This document shows positions 1-11,212 of a stretch of 64,000 nucleotides of DNA, piece by piece. Numbering within the stretch: position 1 is the first letter of the stretch; each line of letters opens with the position of its first letter. The translations under genes were made by a program, and so were the position numbers. Location of the stretch: assembly GCF_902141855.1 (NCBI RefSeq), contig NZ_CABFVH010000001.1:310001-374000 (forward strand), in the 5' to 3' direction. Below the pieces are notes generated by a model. It made no database searches and was not told where the DNA came from. It saw only the letters and a list, made by a program, of their open reading frames with translations. The DNA comes from Methylobacterium dankookense. Lineage in GTDB: Bacteria; Pseudomonadota; Alphaproteobacteria; Rhizobiales; Beijerinckiaceae.

Positions 1-1214
1 TCGGGCTGAAGGGCCGGCTGATCGACCTCGCCTCGCGCCACATCAAGAAGGCGGTGAAGCCCTTCAGCCTGCCGGCCGGCCTCGGCATCCGCTTCACCGC
101 GGCGCTGAAGGCGGGGGCCGGGCTGCCGCCGAAGCCGGTGACGGTGGTGCAGGAGGATCTCGCCTTCCTGCAATATACCGGTGGCACCACCGGCGTGGCC
201 AAGGCCGCGATGCTGACCCACCGCAACATCCTCGCCAACGTCGTCCAATCGCAGATCTGGTTCGAGGCGACCGATCCGGACGGGCCGCGGCGGGTGATGG
301 TGACGGCCCTGCCGCTCTACCACATCTTCGCGCTGACCTGCTGCTTCCTGTTCTTCATCCGCTCGGGGGGGTGCTGCCTGCTGATCCCGAATCCGCGCGA
401 CGCGGACGGGTTCATCAAGACGCTCTCGAAGCACCGCTTCACCCACATGTCGGGGGTGAACACCCTGTTCAACCTGCTGAACAACCACCCGAAATTCCCG
501 ACGCTCGACTTCTCCCACCTCGATTACGTGGTCGGCGGCGGCATGGCGGTGCAGCGGTCGGTGGCCAAGCGCTGGAAGGAGATCACGAACTCGACGATCA
601 TCGAGGGCTACGGGTTGTCCGAGACCTCGCCGGTCGTCTGCGTGAACCCCTACCGGCTCGCCGAATGGTCCGGCACGATCGGCTATCCCGTGCCCTCCAC
701 CGAGGTCTCGATCCGGCGCGCCGACGGCATGCCCGCCCCCTTCGGCGAGCCCGGCGAGATCTGCGTGCGCGGCCCCCAGGTGATGAAGGGCTACTGGAGC
801 CGGCCCGACGAGACCGCGCGGGCGATGACCGCGGACGGCTTCTTCCGCACCGGCGACGTCGCCGTGATGGAGGCCGACGGGCAGGTCCGCATCGTGGACC
901 GGATGAAGGACATGATCCTCGTCTCCGGCTTCAACGTCTATCCGAACGAGGTCGAGGACGTGCTGGCCGGCCATCCCGGCATCCTCGAATGCGCGGTGGT
1001 CGGGGCGCCCTGCCCGGAGGCCGGCGAGATGGTGGTGGCCCATGTGGTGCTGCGCGACGCCGCGCTGACGGTCGACGCGATCCGGGCCCATGCCCGCTCG
1101 CAGCTCACCGGCTACAAGGTGCCGCGCAAGGTGGTGATCCAGGCGGCCCTGCCGAAGACCAATGTCGGCAAGGTGCTGCGCCGGGCGCTGCGCGAGGAGG
1201 CGCCGCCCGCGTAA
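1..1214 (+). CDS. fadD: Long-chain fatty acid--CoA ligase, 5' end outside the window
   Basis: ANL-superfamily acyl-CoA synthetase: it activates a fatty acid with ATP and transfers it to CoA. The frame is open to the left edge, with the first complete codon at position 3, so about 403 residues are present. The family is usually about 550-570 residues, so roughly the first 150 are missing. Visible motifs in order are the phosphate-binding loop YTGGTTGVAK, the A5 motif GYGLSETSPV, GYWSRPDET, the hinge region RTGDVAV...DRMKDMILVSGFNVYPNEVE, and the C-terminal catalytic lysine in PKTNVGKVLRR. The GTG at 54 is internal, not a start. Chain-length preference cannot be read from the sequence. The next gene begins about 100 bases downstream on the same strand. 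Confidence 0.9.
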   Translation, partial: GLKGRLIDLASRHIKKAVKPFSLPAGLGIRFTAALKAGAGLPPKPVTVVQEDLAFLQYTGGTTGVAKAAMLTHRNILANVVQSQIWFEATDPDGPRRVMVTALPLYHIFALTCCFLFFIRSGGCCLLIPNPRDADGFIKTLSKHRFTHMSGVNTLFNLLNNHPKFPTLDFSHLDYVVGGGMAVQRSVAKRWKEITNSTIIEGYGLSETSPVVCVNPYRLAEWSGTIGYPVPSTEVSIRRADGMPAPFGEPGEICVRGPQVMKGYWSRPDETARAMTADGFFRTGDVAVMEADGQVRIVDRMKDMILVSGFNVYPNEVEDVLAGHPGILECAVVGAPCPEAGEMVVAHVVLRDAALTVDAIRAHARSQLTGYKVPRKVVIQAALPKTNVGKVLRRALREEAPPA

Positions 1215-1314
1215 CCGCGGGGGCCTTCAGGCGAATGGGACGCTGAGCCGCATTCACCCCGCGCGGCCGGGCACCGATCTGGATGCGCGTGGGTCACAGG
1301 CAGGAGCGAGCCCC

Positions 1315-2259
1315 ATGTTGATCAAGCGCAGCCGCGGCTGGGACATCCCCGAGCGCCTCGCCACGCCCGAATCCGTCTTCCTCGACCGGCGCGCGCTGCT
1401 CGGCGGCGCGGCGGGCCTCGTGGCCGGCTCGCTGCTCGCACCCCGCCTCGGCCTCGCGGCGGCCGGCCCCTACCCGGCCCCGCGCAACGAGGCCTACACC
1501 CTCGACCGGGCGGTGACGCCGGAGCGCTACAGCGGCGACTACAACAACTTCTACGAGTTCGGCACCGCGAAGACCGTGCTGCCCGCGGCCAACGCGCTCA
1601 AGACCGATCCGTGGACGGTGAAGATCGACGGCCTCGTCGAGAAGCCCTTCGAGATCGGCGTGGACGAGCTGATCCGGAAGGCGGGCCTGGAGGAGCGGCT
1701 CTATCGCCACCGCTGCGTCGAGGCGTGGTCGATGGCGGTGCCCTGGACCGGCTTCCCGCTCGCCAAGCTGGTGGCCATGGCCAAGCCCGCCTCGGGCGCC
1801 AAGTACGTCCAGTTCCAGACCTTCCTCGACAAGGCCATGGCGCCCGGCCAGCGAGCCTTCTTCTACCCCTGGCCGTATATCGAGGGCCTGACGCTCGCGG
1901 AAGCCACCAACGACCTCGCCTTCATGGTCACCGGCGTCTACGGCAAGCCGCTGCCGAACCAGTTCGGCGCGCCGATCCGCCTCGCGCTGCCGTGGAAGTA
2001 CGGCTTCAAGTCGATCAAGTCGATCGTGAAGGTCTCCTTCACGGCCGAGCGGCCGAAGACCTTCTGGGAGGGCCTGCAGGCCTCCGAATATGGCTTCTGG
2101 GCGAACGTGAACCCGGCCGTGCCCCATCCGCGCTGGAGCCAGGCGAGCGAGCGCGTGCTCGGCACCAACGAGCGCGTGCCGACCCTGATCTACAACGGCT
2201 ACGGCGAGCAGGTCGCCGGGCTCTACAAGGGGCTGGAGAAGGAGCGGCTCTTCGTTTGA
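1315..2259 (+). CDS. msrP: Periplasmic protein-methionine-sulfoxide reductase, molybdopterin subunit
   Basis: MsrP (YedY) is a Tat-exported molybdenum-cofactor enzyme that repairs oxidised methionines in periplasmic proteins. The 314-residue product has a twin-arginine signal at about residues 24-45 (FLDRRALLGG, then a hydrophobic stretch). The cofactor-binding Cys134 lies in RHRCVEAWSM, followed by the family blocks PWTGFPLAKL, PNQFGAPIRLALPWKYG and GFWANVNP. ATG 1315 was chosen because AGGAG lies just upstream at 1302-1306; the longer open frame upstream has no such support. The haem-binding membrane partner MsrQ is not adjacent, so electrons must come from a gene elsewhere or from another donor. 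The gene converges on a LysR regulator gene. Confidence 0.93.
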   Translation: MLIKRSRGWDIPERLATPESVFLDRRALLGGAAGLVAGSLLAPRLGLAAAGPYPAPRNEAYTLDRAVTPERYSGDYNNFYEFGTAKTVLPAANALKTDPWTVKIDGLVEKPFEIGVDELIRKAGLEERLYRHRCVEAWSMAVPWTGFPLAKLVAMAKPASGAKYVQFQTFLDKAMAPGQRAFFYPWPYIEGLTLAEATNDLAFMVTGVYGKPLPNQFGAPIRLALPWKYGFKSIKSIVKVSFTAERPKTFWEGLQASEYGFWANVNPAVPHPRWSQASERVLGTNERVPTLIYNGYGEQVAGLYKGLEKERLFV

Positions 2260-2269
2260 GCCGCCCCGC

Positions 2270-3160
2270 TCAGTAGGTCCAGCGCTGCGCCTTCGAGACC
2301 AGGAAGTCGCGGAAGGCCTGGACGCGGGCCACCGTGCGCATCTCCTCGGCATAGACGAGGTAGCTGTCGAGCGTCGGCATCTCGCTCTCGGTGAGCACCT
2401 GCACGAGGCTGTCCTGCCCGTCGACGGCGTAGTCCGGCAGGATGCCGATCCCGGCGCCGGTCTCCATCGCCTTCTGCAGGGCGCCGACATTGTTCACGGT
2501 GAAGTGCACCGGCCGGCGCTCGCGGCCCTCGCGCCCGATATCGGCGAGGTAATGGGCGGCCAGCAGGTAGGACGGCTCGTTGCCGCCGAAGGAGACGAGG
2601 CGGTGCTCGTCGAGCTGGTCCACGCTCTTCGGCGCCCCGAACCGCTTGATGTAATCCGGGCTCGCGAAGGCGTGGTAGTGCACCGTGAACAGCCGGCGCT
2701 GGATCAGGTCCGGCTGGGCCGGGCGGCGCATGCGGATGGCGATGTCGGCCTCGCGCATGGCGAGGTCGAGCTCCTCGTTGGTGAGGATCAGCTCGATGCG
2801 GACATCCGGGTAGAGGTCGAGGAACTCGGCCACCCGCTGCGACAGCCACGCGGTGCCCAGCCCCACCGTGGTCGTCACCTTGAGGTCGCCGGTCGGCCGC
2901 TCGCTGGTCTCGACGAGGCGGGCCTTGGTGTTCTCCAGCCGCAGCTTCATGTCGCGCGCGGCGCGGAACAGCAGGTCGCCCTGCTCGGTGAGGATCAGGC
3001 CGCGGGCGTGCCGGTGGAACAGCGGCGCCTTCAGCTCGCGCTCCAGCGCGCTGATCTGGCGGCTGACGGCGGACTGGCTGAGGCCGATATCGTCTCCCGC
3101 CTTCGTGAAGCTCCCGGCCTCGGCGACGTTGAGGAAGATCCGAATCTTGTCCCAGTCCAC
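2270..3160 (-). CDS. LysR-family transcriptional regulator
   Basis: The 296-residue protein starts at a GTG giving VDWDKIRIFLNVAEAGSFTKA. It has an N-terminal winged helix-turn-helix (about residues 3-62, with SQSAVSRQISALERELKAPLFHR) and a periplasmic-binding-like effector domain to the C-terminus. A longer frame begins at 3265, but its extra 35 residues look non-coding and LysR proteins normally begin a few residues before the helix. The gene is convergent with msrP, 10 bases between stops, so it is probably not its divergent regulator. The target and ligand cannot be told from the sequence. The C-terminal residues RDFLVSKAQRW are typical of the CrgA-like branch. Confidence 0.88.
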   Translation of the reverse strand: MDWDKIRIFLNVAEAGSFTKAGDDIGLSQSAVSRQISALERELKAPLFHRHARGLILTEQGDLLFRAARDMKLRLENTKARLVETSERPTGDLKVTTTVGLGTAWLSQRVAEFLDLYPDVRIELILTNEELDLAMREADIAIRMRRPAQPDLIQRRLFTVHYHAFASPDYIKRFGAPKSVDQLDEHRLVSFGGNEPSYLLAAHYLADIGREGRERRPVHFTVNNVGALQKAMETGAGIGILPDYAVDGQDSLVQVLTESEMPTLDSYLVYAEEMRTVARVQAFRDFLVSKAQRWTY

Positions 3161-3370
3161 GGCGAGCGACCCCCACACAAAGGGAATGCACCGCACGGCC
3201 TGATGCGGCAGCGCGGCATTGCGGTCAGGACATGACACATGCGTTCCGGACGCGCATCTGCGCAAGCCACGCAGGGAGAAATTTGTTGATAGCCGGAAGG
3301 ATTTTCGGCGGAACGCTGAATTCCAACATGAGGAAGGGCTTCAGGCCCCTCCCGGAATAGGCGCGGGTCC

Positions 3371-3388
3371 CCTCCCCTTGCGGGGAGG
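3371..3388. repeat. CCTCCCC-TTGC-GGGGAGG hairpin, copy 1
   Basis: A 7-bp perfect stem (3371-3377 with 3382-3388) around a TTGC loop, downstream of trxB on the minus strand. The same hairpin core recurs near 46034, 49965 and, inverted, 16345, so it is a dispersed motif. It could act as a weak terminator for trxB but no T-run follows. The rest of the 3161-3420 gap shows no gene. Confidence 0.55.
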
Positions 3389-3420
3389 AGAGCGGTCCCG
3401 TGCGGAGGGAAGGCCGCCCC

Positions 3421-4398
3421 CTACTCCGCGGCGGCCTTCTGCGGCGGCTCGCCGATCTCGAGATTGGCCAGGAACTTCTCGGCCTCGAGCGCGGCCATGC
3501 AGCCCATGCCGGCAGCGGTGATGGCCTGGCGGTAGACGTCGTCGGTCACGTCGCCGGCGGCGTAGACGCCGGGGATCTCGGTCTCGGTCGTGCCCGGCCG
3601 CACGGTCAGGTAGCCGCCGTGGCGCATGGGCAATTGGCCCTCGAAGATCGCGGTCGCCGGCTGGTGGCCGATGGCGACGAAGAGCCCGTCGGCCTTGCGC
3701 TCGGTGATGGCGCCGCTGGTCACGTCGCGCAGGCGCAGATGGGTCACGCTGGGAGCCGGCTTCTCGACGCCGCAGATCTCCTCCACCGCGTGGTTCCAGA
3801 TCACCTCGACGTTCGGGTGCTTGAACAGGCGTTCCTGCAGGATGCGCTCGGCCCGGAAGCCGTCCCGGCGGTGCACCACCGTGACCTTGGCGGCGATGTT
3901 GGCGAGGTAGAGCGCCTCCTCGACGGCCGTGTTGCCGCCGCCGACCACCACCACCTCCTTGCCGCGGAAGAAGAAGCCGTCGCAGGTGGCGCAGGCCGAG
4001 ACGCCGCCGCCCTGGAACTTCGCCTCGGAGGGCAGGCCCAGCCACTTGGCCTGCGCGCCCGTGGCGATGATCAGCGCGTCGCAGGAATAGGTCTCGCCGG
4101 AATCGGCCTCCAGCCGGAAGGGCCGGGTCTTGAGATCGACCTTGGTGATGTACTCGGACACGATCTGAGTGCCGACATGCTCGGCCTGGAGGCGCATCTG
4201 CTCCATCAGCCAGGGGCCCTGGATCGCCTCGGCGAAGCCCGGATAGTTCTCGACATCCGTGGTGATCATGAGCTGGCCGCCCGGCTGGAAGCCGGAGATC
4301 AGCAGCGGCTGGACCATGGCGCGGGCCGCGTAGATCGCGGCCGTGTAGCCGGCCGGGCCGGACCCGATGATCACGAGCTTGGCGTGGGTATGGGCCAT
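3421..4398 (-). CDS. trxB: Thioredoxin-disulfide reductase
   Basis: This flavoprotein uses NADPH to reduce oxidised thioredoxin in the cytoplasm. The 325 residues contain an N-terminal FAD-binding fold ([17 protein letters not shown], about residues 7-25), the redox-active CATC at residues 136-139, an NADPH-binding fold ([16 protein letters not shown]) and the C-terminal FAD motif GVYAAGDV. The length is normal for low-molecular-weight bacterial TrxB. The start at 4398 (MAHTHAKL) places the first beta strand at the expected distance; the open frame further upstream runs into a repeat element. A repeat element separates it from the ELM1-family gene upstream. Confidence 0.95.
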   Translation of the reverse strand: MAHTHAKLVIIGSGPAGYTAAIYAARAMVQPLLISGFQPGGQLMITTDVENYPGFAEAIQGPWLMEQMRLQAEHVGTQIVSEYITKVDLKTRPFRLEADSGETYSCDALIIATGAQAKWLGLPSEAKFQGGGVSACATCDGFFFRGKEVVVVGGGNTAVEEALYLANIAAKVTVVHRRDGFRAERILQERLFKHPNVEVIWNHAVEEICGVEKPAPSVTHLRLRDVTSGAITERKADGLFVAIGHQPATAIFEGQLPMRHGGYLTVRPGTTETEIPGVYAAGDVTDDVYRQAITAAGMGCMAALEAEKFLANLEIGEPPQKAAAE

Positions 4399-4422
4399 GT
4401 CGTCCTCGAATCTCCCATGTCC

Positions 4423-4533
4423 CGGGTTTCCAAAGGGATCATCCCTTTGGCGGGTCCAGGGCGGAGCCCTGGTATAGACGCCGGGGCAACAGCTCCGGCT
4501 TCCGGCCAAAGGGATGATCCCTTTAGAAACCCG
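4423..4533. repeat. Fold-back repeat element with 28-bp inverted arms
   Basis: Arms at 4423-4450 and 4506-4533 are inverted copies with one mismatch. Each arm itself contains a near-palindrome of the form CCAAAGGGAT...ATCCCTTTGG. The 55-base centre carries a further small inverted repeat around CAGGGCGGAGCCCTGG. The element sits between trxB and the ELM1-family gene. A half copy is seen at 21829-21852. The architecture resembles a REP/BIME or short MITE-like palindromic unit; no open frame lies within it. Confidence 0.8.
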
Positions 4534-4542
4534 AAAAAATCC

Positions 4543-5592
4543 TCAGCCCCCCAGGGCCGCCTTGTGCGCAGCATAGCTGCGCGCCAGCGCCTCGGCGATA
4601 CGCGGCGTCGCGTCGATCGGCTTGTAGCTCAAGGTCTCGAACTGCCCGGTGAAGGGCCGGAGTGCCCCCGCGATCGCGAGCCCGGCGAACATCCGCCGGT
4701 GGCGGATATAGGTACGGGGCAGCTCGAACAGCAGGACCGGGGCGCCGGTGCTCGCCGCCTCGCTCACCATGTTGGCCGAATCCGAGGTGACGACCACCGC
4801 GTCGGCGAGCGCCAGCATGGAAACGTAGGGGTTCTCGCCGGTGCCGTCCCAGAGGAAGCCGCCGGTCTCGGCCGCGAGCCGCTTCACCGCCTCCCGCAGG
4901 GGATCGGGCGTGCGCCGCGAGACCGTGACAACCAGGCGGCAGCCGAGATCCGCGAGCTTGCGCAGGTTGTCCACGAGGCGGCCCATATCCGCCTTGCGAT
5001 AGCTGAGATGCCGGCTGTCGCCGCCGATCAGCACCGCCACGCGGGGCCGGCCGAGGCTGGCAAGGCGCGGATCGGGCCGGGCCCGCGCCGCCGCGAGCCG
5101 CGCGGCGGTGACGAGATGGGGCGCGGTGAGCGTGGTGAAGACGTTGGGCCCGCGCAGGTCGTCGTAATCCGGCACCCAGATGAAGTCGGCACTGTCGTGC
5201 CCGGTGCGCGGATCCTTGAGGAAGGCCGTGAAGATCCGCCGGTCGGTGGCGCGGCGCATGGCGCGGAGATACGGCACCGAGCGACGGCCCGACGCGATCA
5301 GGATCTCGGGATAGGGTCCCCGCAGCGCGCCGGAGCGGCTGTGCGGACCCTCGCGCGGGTCGATCGGCCCCCAGGGCGCCGTCCAGCCGAAGGGCCCGTG
5401 CGCGGGCACCCGGCGCAGCTCGTAATCGAGCCCGAGGGTCTCGGCGATGCCGACGCACTGGTTCTCGTCGCCCGCCTTGCCGTCGGTGACGATCCAGGCG
5501 CGCAGACCGGTGAGGTCGGGGGCCGGCCGCTCGGCGGCGTCGGTCGTAATCTCGCTACGCTCGGACACGGACATCAGAGCCTGTCTGACCAA
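4543..5592 (-). CDS. Mitochondrial fission ELM1-family protein, putative glycosyltransferase-like
   Basis: The 349-residue protein matches by eye the alphaproteobacterial ELM1 family. Seen are an N-terminal block RAWIVTDGKAGDENQCVGIAE, a middle FIWVPDYDDLRGPNVFTTL, then a GT-B-like C-terminal half with VAVLIGGDSRHLSY, a DAVVVTSDSANMVSEAA block resembling a nucleotide-sugar site, and APVLLFELP. The plant homologue acts in mitochondrial fission; the bacterial role is unknown, with an envelope glycan-related transferase suggested from the fold. The second Met (5574, MSVSERSE) is an equally plausible start. It lies upstream of trxB on the same strand with a fold-back repeat between them, so co-transcription is uncertain. 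Confidence 0.78.
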   Translation of the reverse strand: MVRQALMSVSERSEITTDAAERPAPDLTGLRAWIVTDGKAGDENQCVGIAETLGLDYELRRVPAHGPFGWTAPWGPIDPREGPHSRSGALRGPYPEILIASGRRSVPYLRAMRRATDRRIFTAFLKDPRTGHDSADFIWVPDYDDLRGPNVFTTLTAPHLVTAARLAAARARPDPRLASLGRPRVAVLIGGDSRHLSYRKADMGRLVDNLRKLADLGCRLVVTVSRRTPDPLREAVKRLAAETGGFLWDGTGENPYVSMLALADAVVVTSDSANMVSEAASTGAPVLLFELPRTYIRHRRMFAGLAIAGALRPFTGQFETLSYKPIDATPRIAEALARSYAAHKAALGG

Positions 5593-5639
5593 GATCGGCA
5601 GGAATCTGCCCGCAGAGCACAGTTCGTCCCATCCATCCC

Positions 5640-5747
5640 CCTCATCCTGAGGTGGCCGCGCCAGCGGCCCTCGAAGGAGCCCTCCAGGGATCTCGGCGCG
5701 CTCTGGAGGCCCCCTTCGAGGCTGCTCCGCCGCACCTCAGGATGAGG
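5640..5747. repeat. Long imperfect fold-back element (CCTCATCCTGAGGTG arms)
   Basis: Perfect 15-bp outer arms lie at 5640-5654 and 5733-5747. Inside them is a second inverted pair (CCCTCGAAGGAGCCCTCCAG against CTGGAGGCCCCCTTCGAGG), so almost the whole stretch can fold on itself. CCATCC (5631-5636) and GGATGG (5752-5757) extend the symmetry. The element lies between the ELM1-family gene and an exported-protein gene. The CTCATCCTGAGG motif is the kind of dispersed palindrome found repeatedly in rhizobial and Methylobacterium genomes (general knowledge, not checked here). Confidence 0.75.
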
Positions 5748-5779
5748 CCGAGGATGGGAGGGAGCGGGCAAACAGGCGC

Positions 5780-6343
5780 TCAATTCAGCGGCAGGTCGCG
5801 GCGCAGCCACTGGGCGTAGATCTCCGCGATGGCCGCCACGCGGCGGCGCTCGGAGCCCGGCTCGTACCATGCCCCGCCATAGCTCGACGGCGTCGCCGTG
5901 AGCTGCGGGTGGCGGCCGAGCACGGCGCCGCGCCGGTCGACCAGCAGGGCCTCGCCCTCCAGGTAGTCGTTCTGCATCCCCCCGCCGAAGCCGCCGCGGC
6001 GGGTGCTGCCGCCGGCATAGTGGCGCAGCGACGGGGGGGTGACCCGCCCCACGAGGATCGGGCCGGGCCCGCCGATGCGGTCGCGAAAGTTCCGGCGCAG
6101 GGCGGCGGTGAGGTCGGCGCGCAGGGCCTCCGCCTCGAGGCCGCCGCCGCGGGCGAGCAGCGGGCGCACGTCCACTCGCACGTCGCCGAAGCGGCCGCCG
6201 GGCAGCGGCGGGAAGGCGTCGGGCGCGACGCCCGCCGGCGGGGCCTGCGCGCCGGCCGGGCCGGCGGCGAGGCCGGCCAGGCCGAAGGACAGGAGCCCCG
6301 CGGCCAGGAGGCTGGCGAGCCGGCCGCGGCGATTGCCCATCAT
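5780..6343 (-). CDS. Hypothetical exported protein
   Basis: I do not recognise the family. The 187-residue product starts MMGNRRGRLASLLAAG and has a typical signal peptide ending near the AGAQA around residue 33. The mature part is Gly/Arg/Pro-rich, with a block predicted as helical (EAEALRADLTAALRRNFRDR) and a C-terminal block RRVAAIAEIYAQWLRRDLPLN. Codon use is like the neighbours. The start codon lies 11 bases from the greA stop on the same strand, so the two may be co-transcribed. The long open frame upstream of 6343 is a shadow of greA. Function is unknown; an envelope or periplasmic location is inferred from the signal peptide. Confidence 0.7.
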   Translation of the reverse strand: MMGNRRGRLASLLAAGLLSFGLAGLAAGPAGAQAPPAGVAPDAFPPLPGGRFGDVRVDVRPLLARGGGLEAEALRADLTAALRRNFRDRIGGPGPILVGRVTPPSLRHYAGGSTRRGGFGGGMQNDYLEGEALLVDRRGAVLGRHPQLTATPSSYGGAWYEPGSERRRVAAIAEIYAQWLRRDLPLN

Positions 6344-6354
6344 GATCGAGGACC

Positions 6355-6837
6355 TCAGCCGCGATACTCGACGCCGACGACCTCGTAGGACTTGCCGCCG
6401 CCGGGCGTCGTCACCTCGACGGTGTCGCCGACGCCCTTGCCGATCAGCGCCCGGGCGATGGGCGAGGTGATCGAGACGCGGCCGGAGCGCACGTCGGCCT
6501 CGGGCTCGCCGACGATCTGGTAGGTCTTCTCCTCCTCCGTGTCCTCGTCCACGAGCTTCACGGTGGCGCCGAACTTGATCTTGCTGCCCGACAGCTTCGA
6601 GACGTCGATGATCTCGGCGCGCGAGATCATGCTCTCCAGCTCCAGAACGCGGCCCTCGTTGTGGGACTGCGCCTCCTTGGCGGCATGGTACTCGGCGTTC
6701 TCCGAGAGGTCCCCGAGCGCGCGCGCCTCCGCGATGGCCTGGATGATGCGCTGGCGCTCCACCTGCTGACGGTGCTTCAGCTCCTCCTCGAGAGCGGCGA
6801 AGCCGCGGACCGTGATCGGAACCTTGTCTATGCTCAT
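6355..6837 (-). CDS. greA: Transcription elongation factor GreA
   Basis: GreA rescues backtracked RNA polymerase by stimulating cleavage of the transcript 3' end. The 160 residues show the N-terminal coiled coil with the acidic tip ([16 protein letters not shown], containing the conserved D and E residues) and the C-terminal FKBP-like domain ([23 protein letters not shown]). The length is normal. [12 protein letters not shown] at 6837 was preferred over the Met five codons upstream because other GreA proteins begin near this position. It lies about 90 bases downstream of the carB stop on the same strand. Confidence 0.96.
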   Translation of the reverse strand: MSIDKVPITVRGFAALEEELKHRQQVERQRIIQAIAEARALGDLSENAEYHAAKEAQSHNEGRVLELESMISRAEIIDVSKLSGSKIKFGATVKLVDEDTEEEKTYQIVGEPEADVRSGRVSITSPIARALIGKGVGDTVEVTTPGGGKSYEVVGVEYRG

Positions 6838-6926
6838 CGTCTCGCGCCACAATGAATAGGCCCGGTCGGGAGCGGGTCTCCCTCCGGGCCAGATGTCGGG
6901 CTCTTTGGTTCGCGGGCCGAGCGGGC

Positions 6927-10400
<3,474 letters not shown>

Positions 10401-10884
10401 GGGTCGCCTTGGATTGTCGCGGGCGCGCGCCCGGGCACGCACGGCCCCGGCGGCGGGGCCACGCGGGCGGGCGCGGCGGTCGAAATGTCGTTGGGGCGCG
10501 GGTTTACACGCGAGAGCCGGTGTTTGAAAAGGCCGCCGCGCGCGCCTGCACCGCAGGGTTGCGGCGGCCCCCATGCGTCCGCGACGGGGGAGGGAACCGC
10601 CGCAACCCCCCGCCAACACAGGCGAATGAACCAAACCTGAACCGCCACTCGCCAGCGCGGGAACCCTGTGTTAACACCCCGGCGACCGGGCAATGGGGGC
10701 GGGCACTGGGGGTTGACGGTTCCGCGGGATAACAGTCCAAGCACACCCCGCGGGCCAGGGGCCGCGGCGCGAGCGGTTTCACGCGGCTCGCGCGGCTCAC
10801 GGCCGGTTCGGCAGGGCCCATTCGGGCCCGAAGCGCCTTCACCACGACAGACGACGACAGACAAGAAGACGAGGACCGGAAACG
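10401..10884. other. Gene-free gap between carB and acpP
   Basis: Divergent starts (carB leftward, acpP rightward) mean this 484-base stretch must hold both promoters. I see no convincing conserved coding frame. A TTGACG at 10713-10718 and a GTGTTAACAC palindrome near 10669 are the only promoter- or operator-like features; no -10 element at the right spacing is obvious. GAGGA just before 10885 is the acpP ribosome binding site. Confidence 0.5.
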
Positions 10885-11124
10885 ATGAGCGATATCGCTG
10901 AGCGCGTGAAGAAGATCGTCGTCGAGCACCTGGGCGTCGAGCCCGAGAAGGTGGTCGAGGGAGCCAACTTCATCGACGACCTCGGCGCCGACAGCCTCGA
11001 CACCGTCGAGCTGGTCATGGCCTTCGAGGAGGAGTTCAACGTCGAGATCCCGGACGACGCCGCCGAGACCATCCAGACGGTCGGGGACGCGGTGAAGTTC
11101 CTGGAGAAGAACTCGGCCGCCTGA
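10885..11124 (+). CDS. acpP: Acyl carrier protein
   Basis: ACP carries growing acyl chains on a 4'-phosphopantetheine arm during type II fatty acid synthesis. The 79-residue acidic protein has the attachment serine Ser37 in the canonical [19 protein letters not shown]. The ATG at 10885 is preceded by GAGGACCGGAAACG, an adequate ribosome binding site. fabF follows 88 bases later, the usual acpP-fabF arrangement, but a strong hairpin with a T-rich tail lies between them. Confidence 0.98.
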   Translation: MSDIAERVKKIVVEHLGVEPEKVVEGANFIDDLGADSLDTVELVMAFEEEFNVEIPDDAAETIQTVGDAVKFLEKNSAA

Positions 11125-11146
11125 GGCGCCGGGCCCACAAAAATCG

Positions 11147-11191
11147 CGGCGCGGACGGGGCCAATCGCCCCGCGCGCCGTTATTCGTTTTT
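11147..11191 (+). terminator. Hairpin with T-rich tail between acpP and fabF
   Basis: A 7-bp outer stem (11147-11153 with 11173-11179) and a 5-bp inner stem (11156-11160 with 11168-11172) enclose a CCAATCG loop and are followed by TTATTCGTTTTT. This has the form of an intrinsic terminator. As fabF follows at once, it is more likely partial, reducing readthrough from the highly expressed acpP. Confidence 0.7.
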
Positions 11192-11212
11192 GGACGAGCA
11201 CGGGATATTGCG

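Noticed and set aside
3400..5745. 781-residue plus-strand frame across trxB and the ELM1-family gene
   Set aside because: It spans two real minus-strand genes and a repeat, with no recognisable domain.
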